This document shows, piece after piece, positions 17,859 through 27,005 of a stretch of 64,000 bases of DNA. The stretch is from CBDCFT01 sp965216365 (lineage in GTDB: Bacteria; Pseudomonadota; Gammaproteobacteria; Arenicellales; CBDCFT01). The notes under the pieces are model-generated. The model saw only the letters and a program-made list of their open reading frames with translations. It was not told the DNA's origin and ran no database searches. The DNA lies in the NCBI GenBank assembly GCA_965216365.1, contig CBDCFT010000019.1, positions 133,584-197,583 of the forward strand, written 5' to 3'. The position numbers were made by a program, and so were the translations under genes. Within the stretch, counting starts at the first letter, position 1. Each line of letters begins with the position of its first letter.

Positions 17859-19238
17859 TTAGGCTGCATTGACAGATTTATTACCTAGGCAAAACGCATC
17901 TCTTATATTACTCAATCGGGTTGTTTGCCAGATGTTTTGAATGATTTGCGCCATTTCCGTCGAGTTCGCGCCGCCGTTAAAACCCGCCAACATGGTTGCT
18001 TTTTGTTCCAATTCGTCGCGACTCAAACTGTTGTCAGGATCGCCTTTGGGAACGTCAACACGCGCACATAGCGTTCGCCCGTCTTTGCTATCGACTTCCA
18101 CCCTGGCCATCCATCGTTTCGGATAAGCCGCATCGATCTCGTCATCCAGAATCATTTCAACACGATCATGTAAGTCCAAAAGTTGCGTGTCACTTAATGC
18201 TTCGTCGGTAAAATCGGCAACACCGGCACCGCCATAGCGAGCGATCAAAGCCAGTACGAAGCCCATGGAAAACTTGGATTGATGAATCGTTTGCGGTTTT
18301 GTTACCTTGCCCAACACATCAATGGCCGCCTGATAGACGTACGCACGTACTCGATCGATATTCTCCGGCGATAGGGAGTGCTCTTGCACTAACTTGAGTA
18401 ACGCATCCGCCGCAGGATGCGTATGGCGGCAAGATGCGTGGAACTTGAACGAAGTTTCCGTTATTGCCCAGCGCCGACCAAGATCGCTTGTCAGGAATTG
18501 GGTGTTGCCGTCACCCAACATGCCGGCGTCCATGCCCTGCTCGCCTTCCAGAATTTGCGTGGCACCGGTCGTTCCATCGCGTGCCGCGTACGCCGCAAGC
18601 AAACCATCGGACGATGCTTTTGCCGTGTGCAATTGTTTTGAATCCGCAGCATCCTGCAGGAACTGCCACAAGCCTGCGGCCTGCGTACCCGCCGACCCGA
18701 TAGCGTTTATAAATTGTGCCTCGTCCAGTTTCAATAAATGACTAACGGTCGCGGCTGCCGCCAATGTCCCGGCCGTTCCCGTCATGTGAAAAACTTTGTA
18801 ATGAGATAAACCAAGAAATTCACCGGCGCGAATGCCCATCTCATAGCCCGCGACGACTGCAGTTAGAAATTCCTTTCCACTCACGCCTTCGGCCTGAGCA
18901 ACCGCCAGCGCCGGTGGAAATACCACGGTTGCCGGATGGAAAACCGATGAATTGTGCAAGTCGTCCTGCTCGACAACATGCGATGCGGCACCATTAACTA
19001 ATGCTGCAAAAAAAGGCGAGGTGGTTTCGCGCGAAGTAAGTAACTGGCTCGGGCCGTGAGTCGGACCCATGATCCTGGCAAAACGCTCCAACGCGACAAC
19101 CGGTCTCGCGCCCCGGCCGGCCAGTGCCGATCCATACCAATCCAGGAATAAATCTTCTGTTCGACGAACGACGTGATCGGGGATGTCATTAAATTTCAAG
19201 TTCGCCAGATAGGAACACAGTTGTTGCGTGGGTTTCAT
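17859..19238 (-). CDS. MmgE/PrpD family protein
   Basis: A 459-residue protein of the 2-methylcitrate dehydratase-like family: LFLDWYGSALAGRGARP near the N-terminus, GAASHVVEQDDLHNSSVFHPATVVFPPALA, and FKFHASCRHTHPAADALLKL in the middle. The family includes PrpD and cis-aconitate decarboxylase, but without prp genes around it the substrate cannot be assigned. The ATG at 19236-19238 is the natural start. The gene follows IorAB's promoter region in the same orientation, separated by about 170 bases. Confidence 0.85.
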   Translation of the reverse strand: MKPTQQLCSYLANLKFNDIPDHVVRRTEDLFLDWYGSALAGRGARPVVALERFARIMGPTHGPSQLLTSRETTSPFFAALVNGAASHVVEQDDLHNSSVFHPATVVFPPALAVAQAEGVSGKEFLTAVVAGYEMGIRAGEFLGLSHYKVFHMTGTAGTLAAAATVSHLLKLDEAQFINAIGSAGTQAAGLWQFLQDAADSKQLHTAKASSDGLLAAYAARDGTTGATQILEGEQGMDAGMLGDGNTQFLTSDLGRRWAITETSFKFHASCRHTHPAADALLKLVQEHSLSPENIDRVRAYVYQAAIDVLGKVTKPQTIHQSKFSMGFVLALIARYGGAGVADFTDEALSDTQLLDLHDRVEMILDDEIDAAYPKRWMARVEVDSKDGRTLCARVDVPKGDPDNSLSRDELEQKATMLAGFNGGANSTEMAQIIQNIWQTTRLSNIRDAFCLGNKSVNAA

Positions 19239-19321
19239 ATATTGTTCAGAAAGAGTTCACAACGGATTCAGGGAGTTTACGACAAAATACGCCTGTCGAT
19301 AGACAAATCTGGAGAGTAATT

Positions 19322-19750
19322 ATGAACAAGCTTTTTAAAATCGCATCTATCGCCGGGGTAATCGGTGTGGGAAGTCTCATTGCCGCCATTCCGGCCCATG
19401 CCCACTCGGACGGTTATCGCGACAAACACGAGTACAAACACGAAAACGCGCATAAATATGGCCATAATAACCACGGCTGGCGCTACGGTAATCGCCATGA
19501 TCCATGGCCGAACAAATATCGAAAATCGCGCCATCACAAACATCGCTTTACTCATGGCCACTATAAACATCGGGGTCATCACCATTTCAATCATCACACC
19601 GGATATCGTCATCGGGATTGTCACCGGGTGTATAAGTACAAACGCGACTATTACGGCGACAAAGTCAGGGTGATTGGCAAAAAGTGTTATGACAGACACG
19701 GCTACGGCTACATCGTTCCCGGCAGCCGCCGCGTACAACACGTGTACTAA
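19322..19750 (+). CDS. Histidine-rich exported small protein
   Basis: A 142-residue protein with a clear Sec signal peptide (NKLFKIASIAGVIGVGSLIA, cleavage after AHA near residue 28). The mature part is dominated by His, Tyr, Lys and Arg, with runs such as HHKHRFTHGHYKHRGHHHF, and two cysteines far apart that could form a disulfide. Such composition suggests periplasmic binding of metals (Ni, Zn, Cu) but I know no family with proven function. A good GGAGAG site precedes the ATG, and an intrinsic terminator follows, so this is a complete single-gene unit. Confidence 0.85.
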   Translation: MNKLFKIASIAGVIGVGSLIAAIPAHAHSDGYRDKHEYKHENAHKYGHNNHGWRYGNRHDPWPNKYRKSRHHKHRFTHGHYKHRGHHHFNHHTGYRHRDCHRVYKYKRDYYGDKVRVIGKKCYDRHGYGYIVPGSRRVQHVY

Positions 19751-19770
19751 CACACTTTACTGAGCTAACC

Positions 19771-19799
19771 ACGGAGCAACCCGCGCAGGGTTGCTCCGT
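19771..19799 (+). terminator. Intrinsic terminator
   Basis: A perfect 12-bp stem ACGGAGCAACCC/GGGTTGCTCCGT with a 5-base loop, followed by TTGTT on the plus strand, lies 20 bases after the stop of the His-rich protein. It may also stop transcripts coming from the quinone reductase on the other strand. Confidence 0.85.
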
Positions 19800-19845
19800 T
19801 TGTTCACGGCCTTATTCTTGCACGGGCTTTCTCGCGTGGAATATT

Positions 19846-20823
19846 TTAAATAGTCAAGACGGTTGAACCGGTAGTTTTACGTCCCTCCAGATCCTGGTGG
19901 GCGCGAACGGCATCCGCCAGCGCATAAGTCTGATTGATATCGATTTTCACATTGCCTTGCCCGACCACATCAAACAACGCGTTCGCGCTATTAACCAAGT
20001 CTTCGCGGTGGGCAGTGTAGGTCATTAACGTGGGTCGGGTAAGATACAACGAACCTTTCGCACTCAACACGCCGATATCAAATGGTTCGACCTTACCGGA
20101 TGATTGCCCGAAGCTGACCATTTTGCCCAAAGGCTGCAAACAGTCGAGTGAATCCATAAACGTGGTTTTACCCACGGAATCGTAAACCACGGGGACGCCT
20201 TGTCCACCAGTGATTTCTTTCACACGGTCAACGAAATTTTCCCGTGTATAAATAATCGGATGATCGCAACCATGCGCTTTGGCTAGCTCCGCTTTCTCAT
20301 CCGAACTTACCGTACCAATCACCTTCGCACCAAGATGTTTGGCCCACTGACAGGCGATCAAACCAACACCGCCCGCCGCCGCGTGAAACAATATGGTGTC
20401 ACCCGCCTGCACGGCATAAGTTCTGCGCAATAAGTATTCTGCGGTCATTCCTTTCAGCATCATCGCGGCAGCGGTTAGATCGTCCACACTGTCAGGAATC
20501 TTAACGACTTTCTCTGCCGGCATATTGCGCACCTCAGCGTAAGCACCCAGTGGCGGCGAGGCATACGCAACACGGTCGCCGGCTTGAATGTCGCTTACAC
20601 CGTCGCCAACCGCCTGCACGACACCCGCTCCCTCAAGTCCCGGTGTAAACGGGTAACCCGGTGGAGGATAAGTGCCGGCGCGAAAATAAACATCAATAAA
20701 ATTCAAACCCACCGCAGTGTGTCGAACTTGAACCTCGCCTGCTCCAGGCTCACCAACATTTGCATCGACCCATTGCATCACTTCCGGCCCGCCAGCCTCA
20801 TTCACCTGAATACACTTAGTCAC
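19846..20823 (-). CDS. qor: NADPH:quinone oxidoreductase (zeta-crystallin type)
   Basis: A 325-residue zinc-free MDR protein. It has VRHTAVGLNFIDVYFRAGTY, LEGAGVVQAVGDGV, the nucleotide motif AAAGGVGLIACQWAKHLGAKVIGTV and the C-terminal DLEGRKTTGSTVLTI, all typical of Qor. The structural-zinc cysteine cluster of alcohol dehydrogenases is missing, as expected. Family members reduce quinones by one electron from NADPH. It converges on the His-rich gene's terminator. Confidence 0.92.
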   Translation of the reverse strand: MTKCIQVNEAGGPEVMQWVDANVGEPGAGEVQVRHTAVGLNFIDVYFRAGTYPPPGYPFTPGLEGAGVVQAVGDGVSDIQAGDRVAYASPPLGAYAEVRNMPAEKVVKIPDSVDDLTAAAMMLKGMTAEYLLRRTYAVQAGDTILFHAAAGGVGLIACQWAKHLGAKVIGTVSSDEKAELAKAHGCDHPIIYTRENFVDRVKEITGGQGVPVVYDSVGKTTFMDSLDCLQPLGKMVSFGQSSGKVEPFDIGVLSAKGSLYLTRPTLMTYTAHREDLVNSANALFDVVGQGNVKIDINQTYALADAVRAHQDLEGRKTTGSTVLTI

Positions 20824-20846
20824 CGAATTCTCCTGTAATTTTAGAT

Positions 20847-21419
20847 TTACTTTTTCTGCTTAACGCTGAATATATTGACTTTACCGCCACAGTAAACATC
20901 AAAATTGATGGCGGCTTGAGTTGCCTTCCTTGCAATCGTTTCAACACTGAAACGCGATGAATATAACGCAAACAACACACCCAGCGCATAGTCTTGTCCC
21001 GAGCCTATCGCAATGTATTGATCAAAACGCGTGATCGACATGTTACTCGAAATATGAAATATCCCTGCACTGTTAACAACCAGGAATGAAGAATCCAGTG
21101 AGCCGAACGGCGACTCCTTGTCATCGCTTTGGTCATTCACAAACGAGTAGTGTTTGTGCATTTCCGCCCACAATTCATGGAAGAAATTAAAAATTATTCG
21201 CGGCGAGTCCAGTTTCACGGATTTCCTGGTCGCCAGGTAGTCATCCAAAATGTCGTCGTATTTACTCCAGCCCGTTCCGGCAATAAGCGAACCACTGTGC
21301 CGCAACACTTTCGTCGTCGTGAAATTCGGCGCGCCCACCTTCATGCTGCCGAATGTCGTTAGACTATCGGTAGCGAGTACAATTTTGTTACTTTTGCGAA
21401 CGGCTAAGGCAATGGACAT
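20847..21419 (-). CDS. HslV/proteasome-beta-like Ntn-hydrolase with an N-terminal Ser
   Basis: A 190-residue protein aligning by eye to HslV along its length: after Met removal, S1 stands where HslV has its catalytic Thr, D17 sits at the conserved place in LATDS, a lysine follows at about 36 (TTTKVLR versus NVRKVRR), and IAIGSGQDYA matches HslV's IAIGSGGPYA. The C-terminal strand VYCGGKVNIFSV also fits. There is no HslU neighbour. A Ser nucleophile instead of Thr is unusual for proteasome-type enzymes; the protein could be an active peptidase, an amidase, or an inactive relative. It sits 23 bases upstream of qor in the same orientation. Confidence 0.75.
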   Translation of the reverse strand: MSIALAVRKSNKIVLATDSLTTFGSMKVGAPNFTTTKVLRHSGSLIAGTGWSKYDDILDDYLATRKSVKLDSPRIIFNFFHELWAEMHKHYSFVNDQSDDKESPFGSLDSSFLVVNSAGIFHISSNMSITRFDQYIAIGSGQDYALGVLFALYSSRFSVETIARKATQAAINFDVYCGGKVNIFSVKQKK

Positions 21420-21480
21420 TGTTAAAATCTTTTTTTAGAACTACTCGTAATTATAAAAGCATTCGGTTCAAGTCAATCGA

Positions 21481-22269
21481 CTATTTTCGTGCCTCGCAAA
21501 GCCGGTCGTAGGCCGCCTGGATCTGCTGGGTCTTTTCAGTCGCGAGCTTGACCATTTCTTCGGGCAAACCCTTAGCCACGAGTTTATCGGGATGATGCTG
21601 GCTCATTAACCGGCGGTAAGCGCGCTTCAACTCGGCGTCACTGACATCACGCGTCACGCCCAGAATTTTATAATCGTCCGAAATCGGCGCCTTGTGAGTC
21701 GTTTGTCTTTGCGACTGCGAGTGAATTGTGGCCGCAATCATTTGCAACAACTGTTCGAACTGAAAGCGCGGAAAACCAAGTTGTTGCGCAATATCCGCCA
21801 ACACAGTTTGTTCCGTCGCGCGTATTGCGCCGTCCGCCAGGGCCGCTTGAATCTGAATCTCAAGAAACATACGAATCAAATTCAAGCGCCTGTGGCAGGC
21901 ATAGCGAAACTGATTTATCACAGCATTAACATCAAAATCCGGCTGTTTACCCTGGGTAAACAGCTCCCTCGCTCGAATACGCTGCTCCTCGCTGAGTTGC
22001 ATTTGATTCATCAACGCATTGGCAGCTCTTATTTCTGCCTCGGATACACGGCCATCGGACTTCGCCACATAGCCCATGACTGAAAACGTCGCCGTGAAAA
22101 AAGCCTTGCGCACCCGTTCCTGACTTGCCTTGCCCGGGTAGGGACGATAGGACAAACGCCTTACGCTGGAGTCGAGTTTGTGTCCCAGCACGACGCCAAT
22201 TAACGCGCCGATAAGACCGCCGATCATGTAACCCACGACAGCGCCTATGAGTTTTCCCCACAAAGACAT
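21481..22269 (-). CDS. djlA: DnaJ-like co-chaperone DjlA
   Basis: A 262-residue protein with the DjlA plan: an N-terminal glycine-rich membrane segment (LIGAVVGYMIGGLIGALIG), a TerB-like helical domain (about 55-180) and a C-terminal J domain with the HPD triad in MSQHHPDKL. DjlA is anchored in the inner membrane and stimulates DnaK; in E. coli it modulates the Rcs signalling system. Spacing to the sensor kinase gene is 13 bases, so it may be the last gene of the two-component operon. Confidence 0.93.
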   Translation of the reverse strand: MSLWGKLIGAVVGYMIGGLIGALIGVVLGHKLDSSVRRLSYRPYPGKASQERVRKAFFTATFSVMGYVAKSDGRVSEAEIRAANALMNQMQLSEEQRIRARELFTQGKQPDFDVNAVINQFRYACHRRLNLIRMFLEIQIQAALADGAIRATEQTVLADIAQQLGFPRFQFEQLLQMIAATIHSQSQRQTTHKAPISDDYKILGVTRDVSDAELKRAYRRLMSQHHPDKLVAKGLPEEMVKLATEKTQQIQAAYDRLCEARK

Positions 22270-22282
22270 TATTTTTCTGAGT

Positions 22283-23641
22283 TCAGGAATTAATAGTTAT
22301 ATCGATGCGCGCGCCACCCAAATCACTGGTCGATACGTTTAACTCGCCACCATAAGATTGAACAATATCCCGTACCACGGCCAGTCCGATGCCCTGGCCA
22401 CCTTGTAGTCCGTCGCTGCGCACGCCGCGTTGGGTCACCAATTGTTGCATGTCTTCGGGGATTCCCGGACCATCGTCTTCAATACGAAAATGCACGCCGT
22501 TTCTAGCCGATCCTGTTTTGGCCAAAGCGCGTGCCGTTAAATCCACGCGCGAACGGCACCATTTAAAGGCATTGTCCGACAAATTACCCAGAATTTCGAG
22601 CAGGTCGCCCTCCTCTCCGTAGAACTCCAATTTATCCGAAACATCGATTTTATTGGCAACGGATTTACCCGAATACACTTTTTGCAACGACTGTATCACC
22701 TTGCGTACGTTGTCCTGCACGTCCACCGGCGCGGACAGCGTAATATGGCCTGCAGTCGCCGCTTTGTGCAATTGATATTCAACAATGTTGTTCATACGAT
22801 CAATCTGTTCGCGTGCTTCTTTATTAGATGCATTGCTTTGCGTATCCGCATCAACGATACCACGCAGGACCGCCATCGGTGTTTTCAGGCTATGCGCCAA
22901 ATCACCCAGGGTATTGCGGTAACGCTGCAAATGATTGCGTTCGTTTTTTATGAATGTGTTTATGTTATGCGTAAGACTGGATATTTCTTCCGGGTAATCG
23001 GAACTTAACGACTCTCTGCGCCCGCTTTCCATCTCGGTAATTTCATCGGCCACTTTGCGCAACGGTGTCAAACCCCAACGCAATATGATCGCCTGCACAA
23101 GCAATAAAACCATCGTCACTGCCGCCAATGAGATTGCAAGACTGCGACGAAAATGATTCACCTCACGTTTGAAGCTACTCAAATTTTCCGCCACGGTAAA
23201 CGTAAACGTTCGGGTTGCGTGGTCATCGTCTTCCCACGCCGCGCCATAGTTCAGAACGTAATGCGCATCGCCGCTCTGGGTAACACGATTAAATGAACGC
23301 GTTCCCGCAACGGTGGCTGCGGGGGTCGGTATGTCCACGCCCAGGAAAGATTCGGAACGCCAGATCACTTCCCCCGCAGCGTCAGAGACACGCGCATACA
23401 AGTCCGAATCGGGGGTGGCAAAGCGCGGTTCGGGCAACGGCTCGGCAATAACCATGTTGCCGCTTGCATCCAGGTCAGCGGCGGCCAGCAGGCCGAATAA
23501 CTGCGCTTGAAGATTTTCCTCTACATTGGATTCAGCACTGGTGCGAAAAGCCCTATCCAGCGCAAATCCGGTTAGCCCAAGAAATGCCGCCAGCACGACG
23601 GTGGCCGATACCAGCAAACGGCCATGCAGCGAGCGCGTCAC
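22283..23641 (-). CDS. PhoQ-like sensor histidine kinase
   Basis: A 452-residue kinase with two membrane segments (about 8-28 and 165-185) around a periplasmic sensor region, a HAMP segment, a dimerisation helix with the phospho-His in DLAHSLKTPM, and an ATPase domain with NLSDNAFKW and DDGPGIPED. Layout and text resemble the PhoQ family. It starts with GTG overlapping the regulator's TGA by 4 bases, so translation is coupled. The signal could be divalent cations or envelope stress as in PhoQ; that is inference. Confidence 0.88.
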   Translation of the reverse strand: MTRSLHGRLLVSATVVLAAFLGLTGFALDRAFRTSAESNVEENLQAQLFGLLAAADLDASGNMVIAEPLPEPRFATPDSDLYARVSDAAGEVIWRSESFLGVDIPTPAATVAGTRSFNRVTQSGDAHYVLNYGAAWEDDDHATRTFTFTVAENLSSFKREVNHFRRSLAISLAAVTMVLLLVQAIILRWGLTPLRKVADEITEMESGRRESLSSDYPEEISSLTHNINTFIKNERNHLQRYRNTLGDLAHSLKTPMAVLRGIVDADTQSNASNKEAREQIDRMNNIVEYQLHKAATAGHITLSAPVDVQDNVRKVIQSLQKVYSGKSVANKIDVSDKLEFYGEEGDLLEILGNLSDNAFKWCRSRVDLTARALAKTGSARNGVHFRIEDDGPGIPEDMQQLVTQRGVRSDGLQGGQGIGLAVVRDIVQSYGGELNVSTSDLGGARIDITINS

Positions 23642-24315
23642 GCCGCGGGTACGTTAAACCGGTATCCCCGACCGCGCAGGGTCTCAATAGGTTTTAATGA
23701 ATTGTCCGGGTCGAGTTTTTTGCGCAAGCGCCCGATAAACACTTCAATCACATTGCTATCACGATCGGCATCTTCATCGTAAATGTGATCGGTGAGTTCA
23801 AGCTTTGAAATGACTTTACCGCTGTTCAACATCAAGTAGTGCAGCATACGAAACTCGTAAGCGGTTAAATCCAGGCGACTTCCGTTGACCGCAACTTCCT
23901 GTGAACGCGTGTCCAACGTCACTTCGCCACAACGAATGACCGGATCAGCCTCACCTGCTGAACGACGAATCAAAGCACGAATACGGGCCAGCAATTCCTC
24001 CATGTGAAAAGGCTTGACCATATAATCGTCGGCACCCGCTTCCAGACCTTCCACTTTCTCCTGCCAGCGGCCGCGCGCCGTTAAAATCAGGATGGGATAA
24101 CGCTTTTCATTGCTGCGAATGTCTTTAATCACTTCGATACCGGACAGCTTGGGCAACCCGATATCGACAACCGCCAAGTCAATCGGATACTCGTTGCCAT
24201 AAAACACACCATCCTGACCGTCGGCTGCTTCGTCTACGGCATAACCTTCCGTGCGTAAACGCTGAACCAGTTGTTCGCGCAACGGGGCTTCGTCTTCAAC
24301 CACAAGAATTCGCAT
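23638..24315 (-). CDS. PhoP-like response regulator (OmpR family)
   Basis: A 225-residue regulator: receiver domain with the phospho-acceptor Asp in LAVVDIGLPKLSG (about 51), Thr in LTARG and Lys in MVKPFHMEEL, then a winged-helix DNA-binding domain ending RGRGYRFNVPAA. It forms an operon with the kinase (4-base overlap) and probably with the upstream PepSY-like gene 20 bases away. Confidence 0.93.
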   Translation of the reverse strand: MRILVVEDEAPLREQLVQRLRTEGYAVDEAADGQDGVFYGNEYPIDLAVVDIGLPKLSGIEVIKDIRSNEKRYPILILTARGRWQEKVEGLEAGADDYMVKPFHMEELLARIRALIRRSAGEADPVIRCGEVTLDTRSQEVAVNGSRLDLTAYEFRMLHYLMLNSGKVISKLELTDHIYDEDADRDSNVIEVFIGRLRKKLDPDNSLKPIETLRGRGYRFNVPAA

Positions 24316-24335
24316 TTCGATATTTTAGAAGTAGG

Positions 24336-24614
24336 TTAATCGCCGTTTTGATCGATACTGAGATAACGGACTTTACCGTCCTTGGTCAATACCTTGGCTT
24401 TGGTATTACCGGATTCATCCTGTACGAACTTCAACAAACGCCCGCCTTTCTTTTTAATTTTCCGGGCAAAGCTATCCAGATTCTCGCTGTTCGACGATTG
24501 GTGTTTGTGCTGCTTGTTTTTATTATTCTTGTGGTCGGCATGCGCCAACCCCGCGGCTAGCAGTGTAGCCGTCAACGTTATCGTGAGCAGAATTGTTTGA
24601 ATAATTTTCCCCAT
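24336..24614 (-). CDS. Small exported PepSY-like protein
   Basis: A 92-residue protein with a signal peptide (GKIIQTILLTITLTATLLAA, cut near AHA-DH) and a mature part ending GNTKAKVLTKDGKVRYLSID, which resembles one PepSY repeat. Small PepSY proteins often precede PhoPQ-type operons and may be sensed or controlled by them. I use ATG 24614; an upstream GTG would add a charged leader before the signal peptide. It is the first gene of the djlA-kinase-regulator group. Confidence 0.65.
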   Translation of the reverse strand: MGKIIQTILLTITLTATLLAAGLAHADHKNNKNKQHKHQSSNSENLDSFARKIKKKGGRLLKFVQDESGNTKAKVLTKDGKVRYLSIDQNGD

Positions 24615-24724
24615 AACTAATCGTCGCCTGTATGTCCGCTGTCGACCCTGCTTCACAGGATCGGCAGCCAGACCCCCATTATAGTATCTAATATTGTTTC
24701 AAGTCAGTTTCCGTGCGCTAAATA

Positions 24725-25270
24725 TCAGTGAGTCTGTGGCACGACTGACACGTTAACCGGAATCTGGTTTCCAGGGTGTTGCGAGGTGCGCGTACGGTAC
24801 GTACGACCGTTGTACTCATAAGACACGTCGTAACCCACTACACGCTCTTCCGAGCGATAGTCACTCACCTCACGGCATCGCTCAACATAATGACCGTCGC
24901 CATGGCGCCGTTGCTGACGCTTCTTGTATACATGGCCAGAGGCACCGCCCAATGCCGCACCGGCCACGGTGGCCCAATCGCGGTCGCGGTGACCCTTGCC
25001 GAGCAGGTTACCGAGCACCGCACCGGTCGCGGCTCCAACGCCTTCCGGCAATAGATCGCGATTACCCGGGCCGTAAGTATTGGCGACATACTCGTTCCAG
25101 CACTCGCGACGCGGCTCGCTGATCTGCACCACATCTGTAATAGGTTGAACATGCGTTACGTACGCGTAATCCTGGTAGTTATCGTTGTAACCACCGGCAT
25201 TTGCAATCGCCGGGACCAATGAAATGGCCCCCGCCGCCGCGGCCGCAATTAAAAGATTATTGAGTTTCAT
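24725..25270 (-). CDS. Glycine-zipper 2TM envelope protein
   Basis: A 181-residue protein with signal peptide (KLNNLLIAAAAAGAISLVPA, cleavage near ANA-GG) and a glycine zipper GVGAATGAVLGNLLGKG followed by VAGAALGGASGHVYKKR, the Rickettsia 17-kDa-antigen-like pattern. No lipobox cysteine is evident, so it is periplasmic or membrane-inserted rather than a lipoprotein. ATG 25270 is preceded by GGAGCG; an upstream start lacks a signal peptide. Function is envelope-structural by analogy only. Confidence 0.8.
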   Translation of the reverse strand: MKLNNLLIAAAAAGAISLVPAIANAGGYNDNYQDYAYVTHVQPITDVVQISEPRRECWNEYVANTYGPGNRDLLPEGVGAATGAVLGNLLGKGHRDRDWATVAGAALGGASGHVYKKRQQRRHGDGHYVERCREVSDYRSEERVVGYDVSYEYNGRTYRTRTSQHPGNQIPVNVSVVPQTH

Positions 25271-25387
25271 CGTCTGCGCTCCATCTGTTGTCATGATTGA
25301 TGAATGACACAATACGCATGACGGCTGAATTCGCCCTGAACCTTTTCTGAATTAAACCTGAATTTCCGCGTTGCGCGGCGTGCCGCG

Positions 25388-25915
25388 CTATAAACCGCGC
25401 AATATCAGCGTATCCCCGCGCTGGGTAAACTCCACATGCTTGAGAAATGCCATACCGAGCAGAATTTCATCCTGTTTAAAATTCGGATTGATGTCCGCAC
25501 GCACATTTTGCATAACGATATGACCGAGCTGCACCTCGCGCAGCACCGTCGAATAAACCGTCGTTACTCCATTCGCGGTAGACACCTCGTAGGGTGCGCC
25601 GCGTTGCAGTCCAATACCGGCGGCAATATGTTCCGGAACCGAAACATGGGTCGCGCCGGTATCGAGTAAATACACAACAGGATGCCCGTTGATTCGGCCA
25701 CTCGCGACGTAATGTCCGTAACGATTGCGTTGTAAAACGACTTCCTCATGTTGATCGGTTGTCGCCCGCGATGTGACACTGCGATTCGGATTCCATTGCG
25801 AATCGAGATAGTCACTGAAAAACCAGGTCAGGATGGCGGCTAAACCAATCCAGGCGGCAAACACCATGAACCGGCCTGATTTCGCTACAAATGTTTCGTT
25901 GTCTCTTTTACTCAC
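25388..25915 (-). CDS. Retropepsin-like aspartic protease (clan AA)
   Basis: A 175-residue protein with one N-terminal membrane helix (FMVFAAWIGLAAILTWFFS) and a periplasmic retropepsin domain. The catalytic motif is LLDTGATHVSVP; a second hallmark is the hydrophobic-hydrophobic-Gly turn in EILLGMAFLKHVEF. Such proteins act as homodimers. It lies 16 bases from the tartrate dehydrogenase-like gene and could be cotranscribed. Substrate unknown. Confidence 0.87.
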   Translation of the reverse strand: MSKRDNETFVAKSGRFMVFAAWIGLAAILTWFFSDYLDSQWNPNRSVTSRATTDQHEEVVLQRNRYGHYVASGRINGHPVVYLLDTGATHVSVPEHIAAGIGLQRGAPYEVSTANGVTTVYSTVLREVQLGHIVMQNVRADINPNFKQDEILLGMAFLKHVEFTQRGDTLILRGL

Positions 25916-25931
25916 TTTGATTCAATTTTCA

Positions 25932-26990
25932 TTAAACGGCGTCCGCAATCGCTTTGCCCAAGGTCTGTGTATCGGCCTTGCCGCCAAGATCGGGAGTATG
26001 CAAAGACGGTTCCTGCAGCGCGGTCTCAATCGCCGATTCGATAGTCTTGGCAGCGTCCGTGTGACCCAGGTGTTCGAGCATCATCGCACCTGACCAGATT
26101 TGCCCGATGGGATTGGCGATGCCCTTGCCTGCGATGTCCGGTGCCGAACCGTGTACAGGTTCGAACATGCTGGGTAATTCGCGTGTGGGATTGATGTTGG
26201 CCGACGGTGCGATGCCGATGGTTCCGGCGATAGCCGGGCCGAGATCGGACAAAATATCGCCGAACAAGTTACTGCCGACAACAACATCGAACCAGTCCGG
26301 ATGCAGAACAAAATGCGCACTTAGAATATCTATATGGAATTTGTCCGTTTGGACATCGGGATACCTTGCGGACATCGCCTCAAAACGTTCATCCCAGTAA
26401 GGCATGGTATGAATAATACCGTTTGATTTTGTCGCCGATGTAACGTGACACGCTTTTCTCGTTTTCGCCAGCTCAAAGGCAAACTGCAAAATTCGATCAA
26501 CGCCTTTGCGGGTAAATATATTTTCCTGAATAACAAATTCTTCGTCCGTCCCCTCGTACATGCGCCCACCGATTTCCGAATATTCGCCCTCGTTATTTTC
26601 ACGCACAACAATAAAATCAATGTCTTCGGCCGTTCGATCACGCAACGGCGACGTAATGCCTTTTAGCAGACGCACCGGGCGCAAATTGACATATTGATTC
26701 ATCTGCCGGCGAATAGGAATCAACAAACCCCACAACGACACGTGATCCGGCACGCCCGGAAATCCCACCGAACCCAAAAATATACTGTCAAAGTTTTTCA
26801 GCCGCTCGATGCCATCTTCCGGCATCATGCGACCCGTTTTTTTATAGACCTCGCAACTCCAGTTGAATTCCTGCCATTCGAACTCGATATTAAAACGCCT
26901 GCCCGCTGCTTCCAACACACGCACGCCTTCGGGTACGACTTCGTTGCCGATACCATCACCGGGTATGAGCGCAATTCGACATTTATCCAA
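25932..26990 (-). CDS. ttuC: Tartrate dehydrogenase/decarboxylase-like enzyme
   Basis: A 352-residue beta-decarboxylating dehydrogenase of the isocitrate/isopropylmalate family. YVNLRPVRLLKG, VVRENNEGEYSEIGGR, the catalytic Lys in ATKSNG and the metal Asp residues in FGDILSDLGPAI are the pattern of tartrate/D-malate dehydrogenases. These oxidise tartrate, meso-tartrate or D-malate with NAD and Mn. It lies next to a 2-hydroxyacid dehydrogenase and a TauE exporter, suggesting catabolism of a small hydroxy acid. D-malate dehydrogenase (DmlA) is the main alternative. Confidence 0.85.
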   Translation of the reverse strand: MDKCRIALIPGDGIGNEVVPEGVRVLEAAGRRFNIEFEWQEFNWSCEVYKKTGRMMPEDGIERLKNFDSIFLGSVGFPGVPDHVSLWGLLIPIRRQMNQYVNLRPVRLLKGITSPLRDRTAEDIDFIVVRENNEGEYSEIGGRMYEGTDEEFVIQENIFTRKGVDRILQFAFELAKTRKACHVTSATKSNGIIHTMPYWDERFEAMSARYPDVQTDKFHIDILSAHFVLHPDWFDVVVGSNLFGDILSDLGPAIAGTIGIAPSANINPTRELPSMFEPVHGSAPDIAGKGIANPIGQIWSGAMMLEHLGHTDAAKTIESAIETALQEPSLHTPDLGGKADTQTLGKAIADAV

Positions 26991-27005
26991 GTAAATTCTC
27001 CAACA

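Noticed and set aside
19277..19753. Minus-strand membrane-like frame opposite the His-rich gene
   Set aside because: Hydrophobic Val/Met/Ile runs come from His codons read backwards; the plus-strand gene has signal peptide, ribosome site and terminator.
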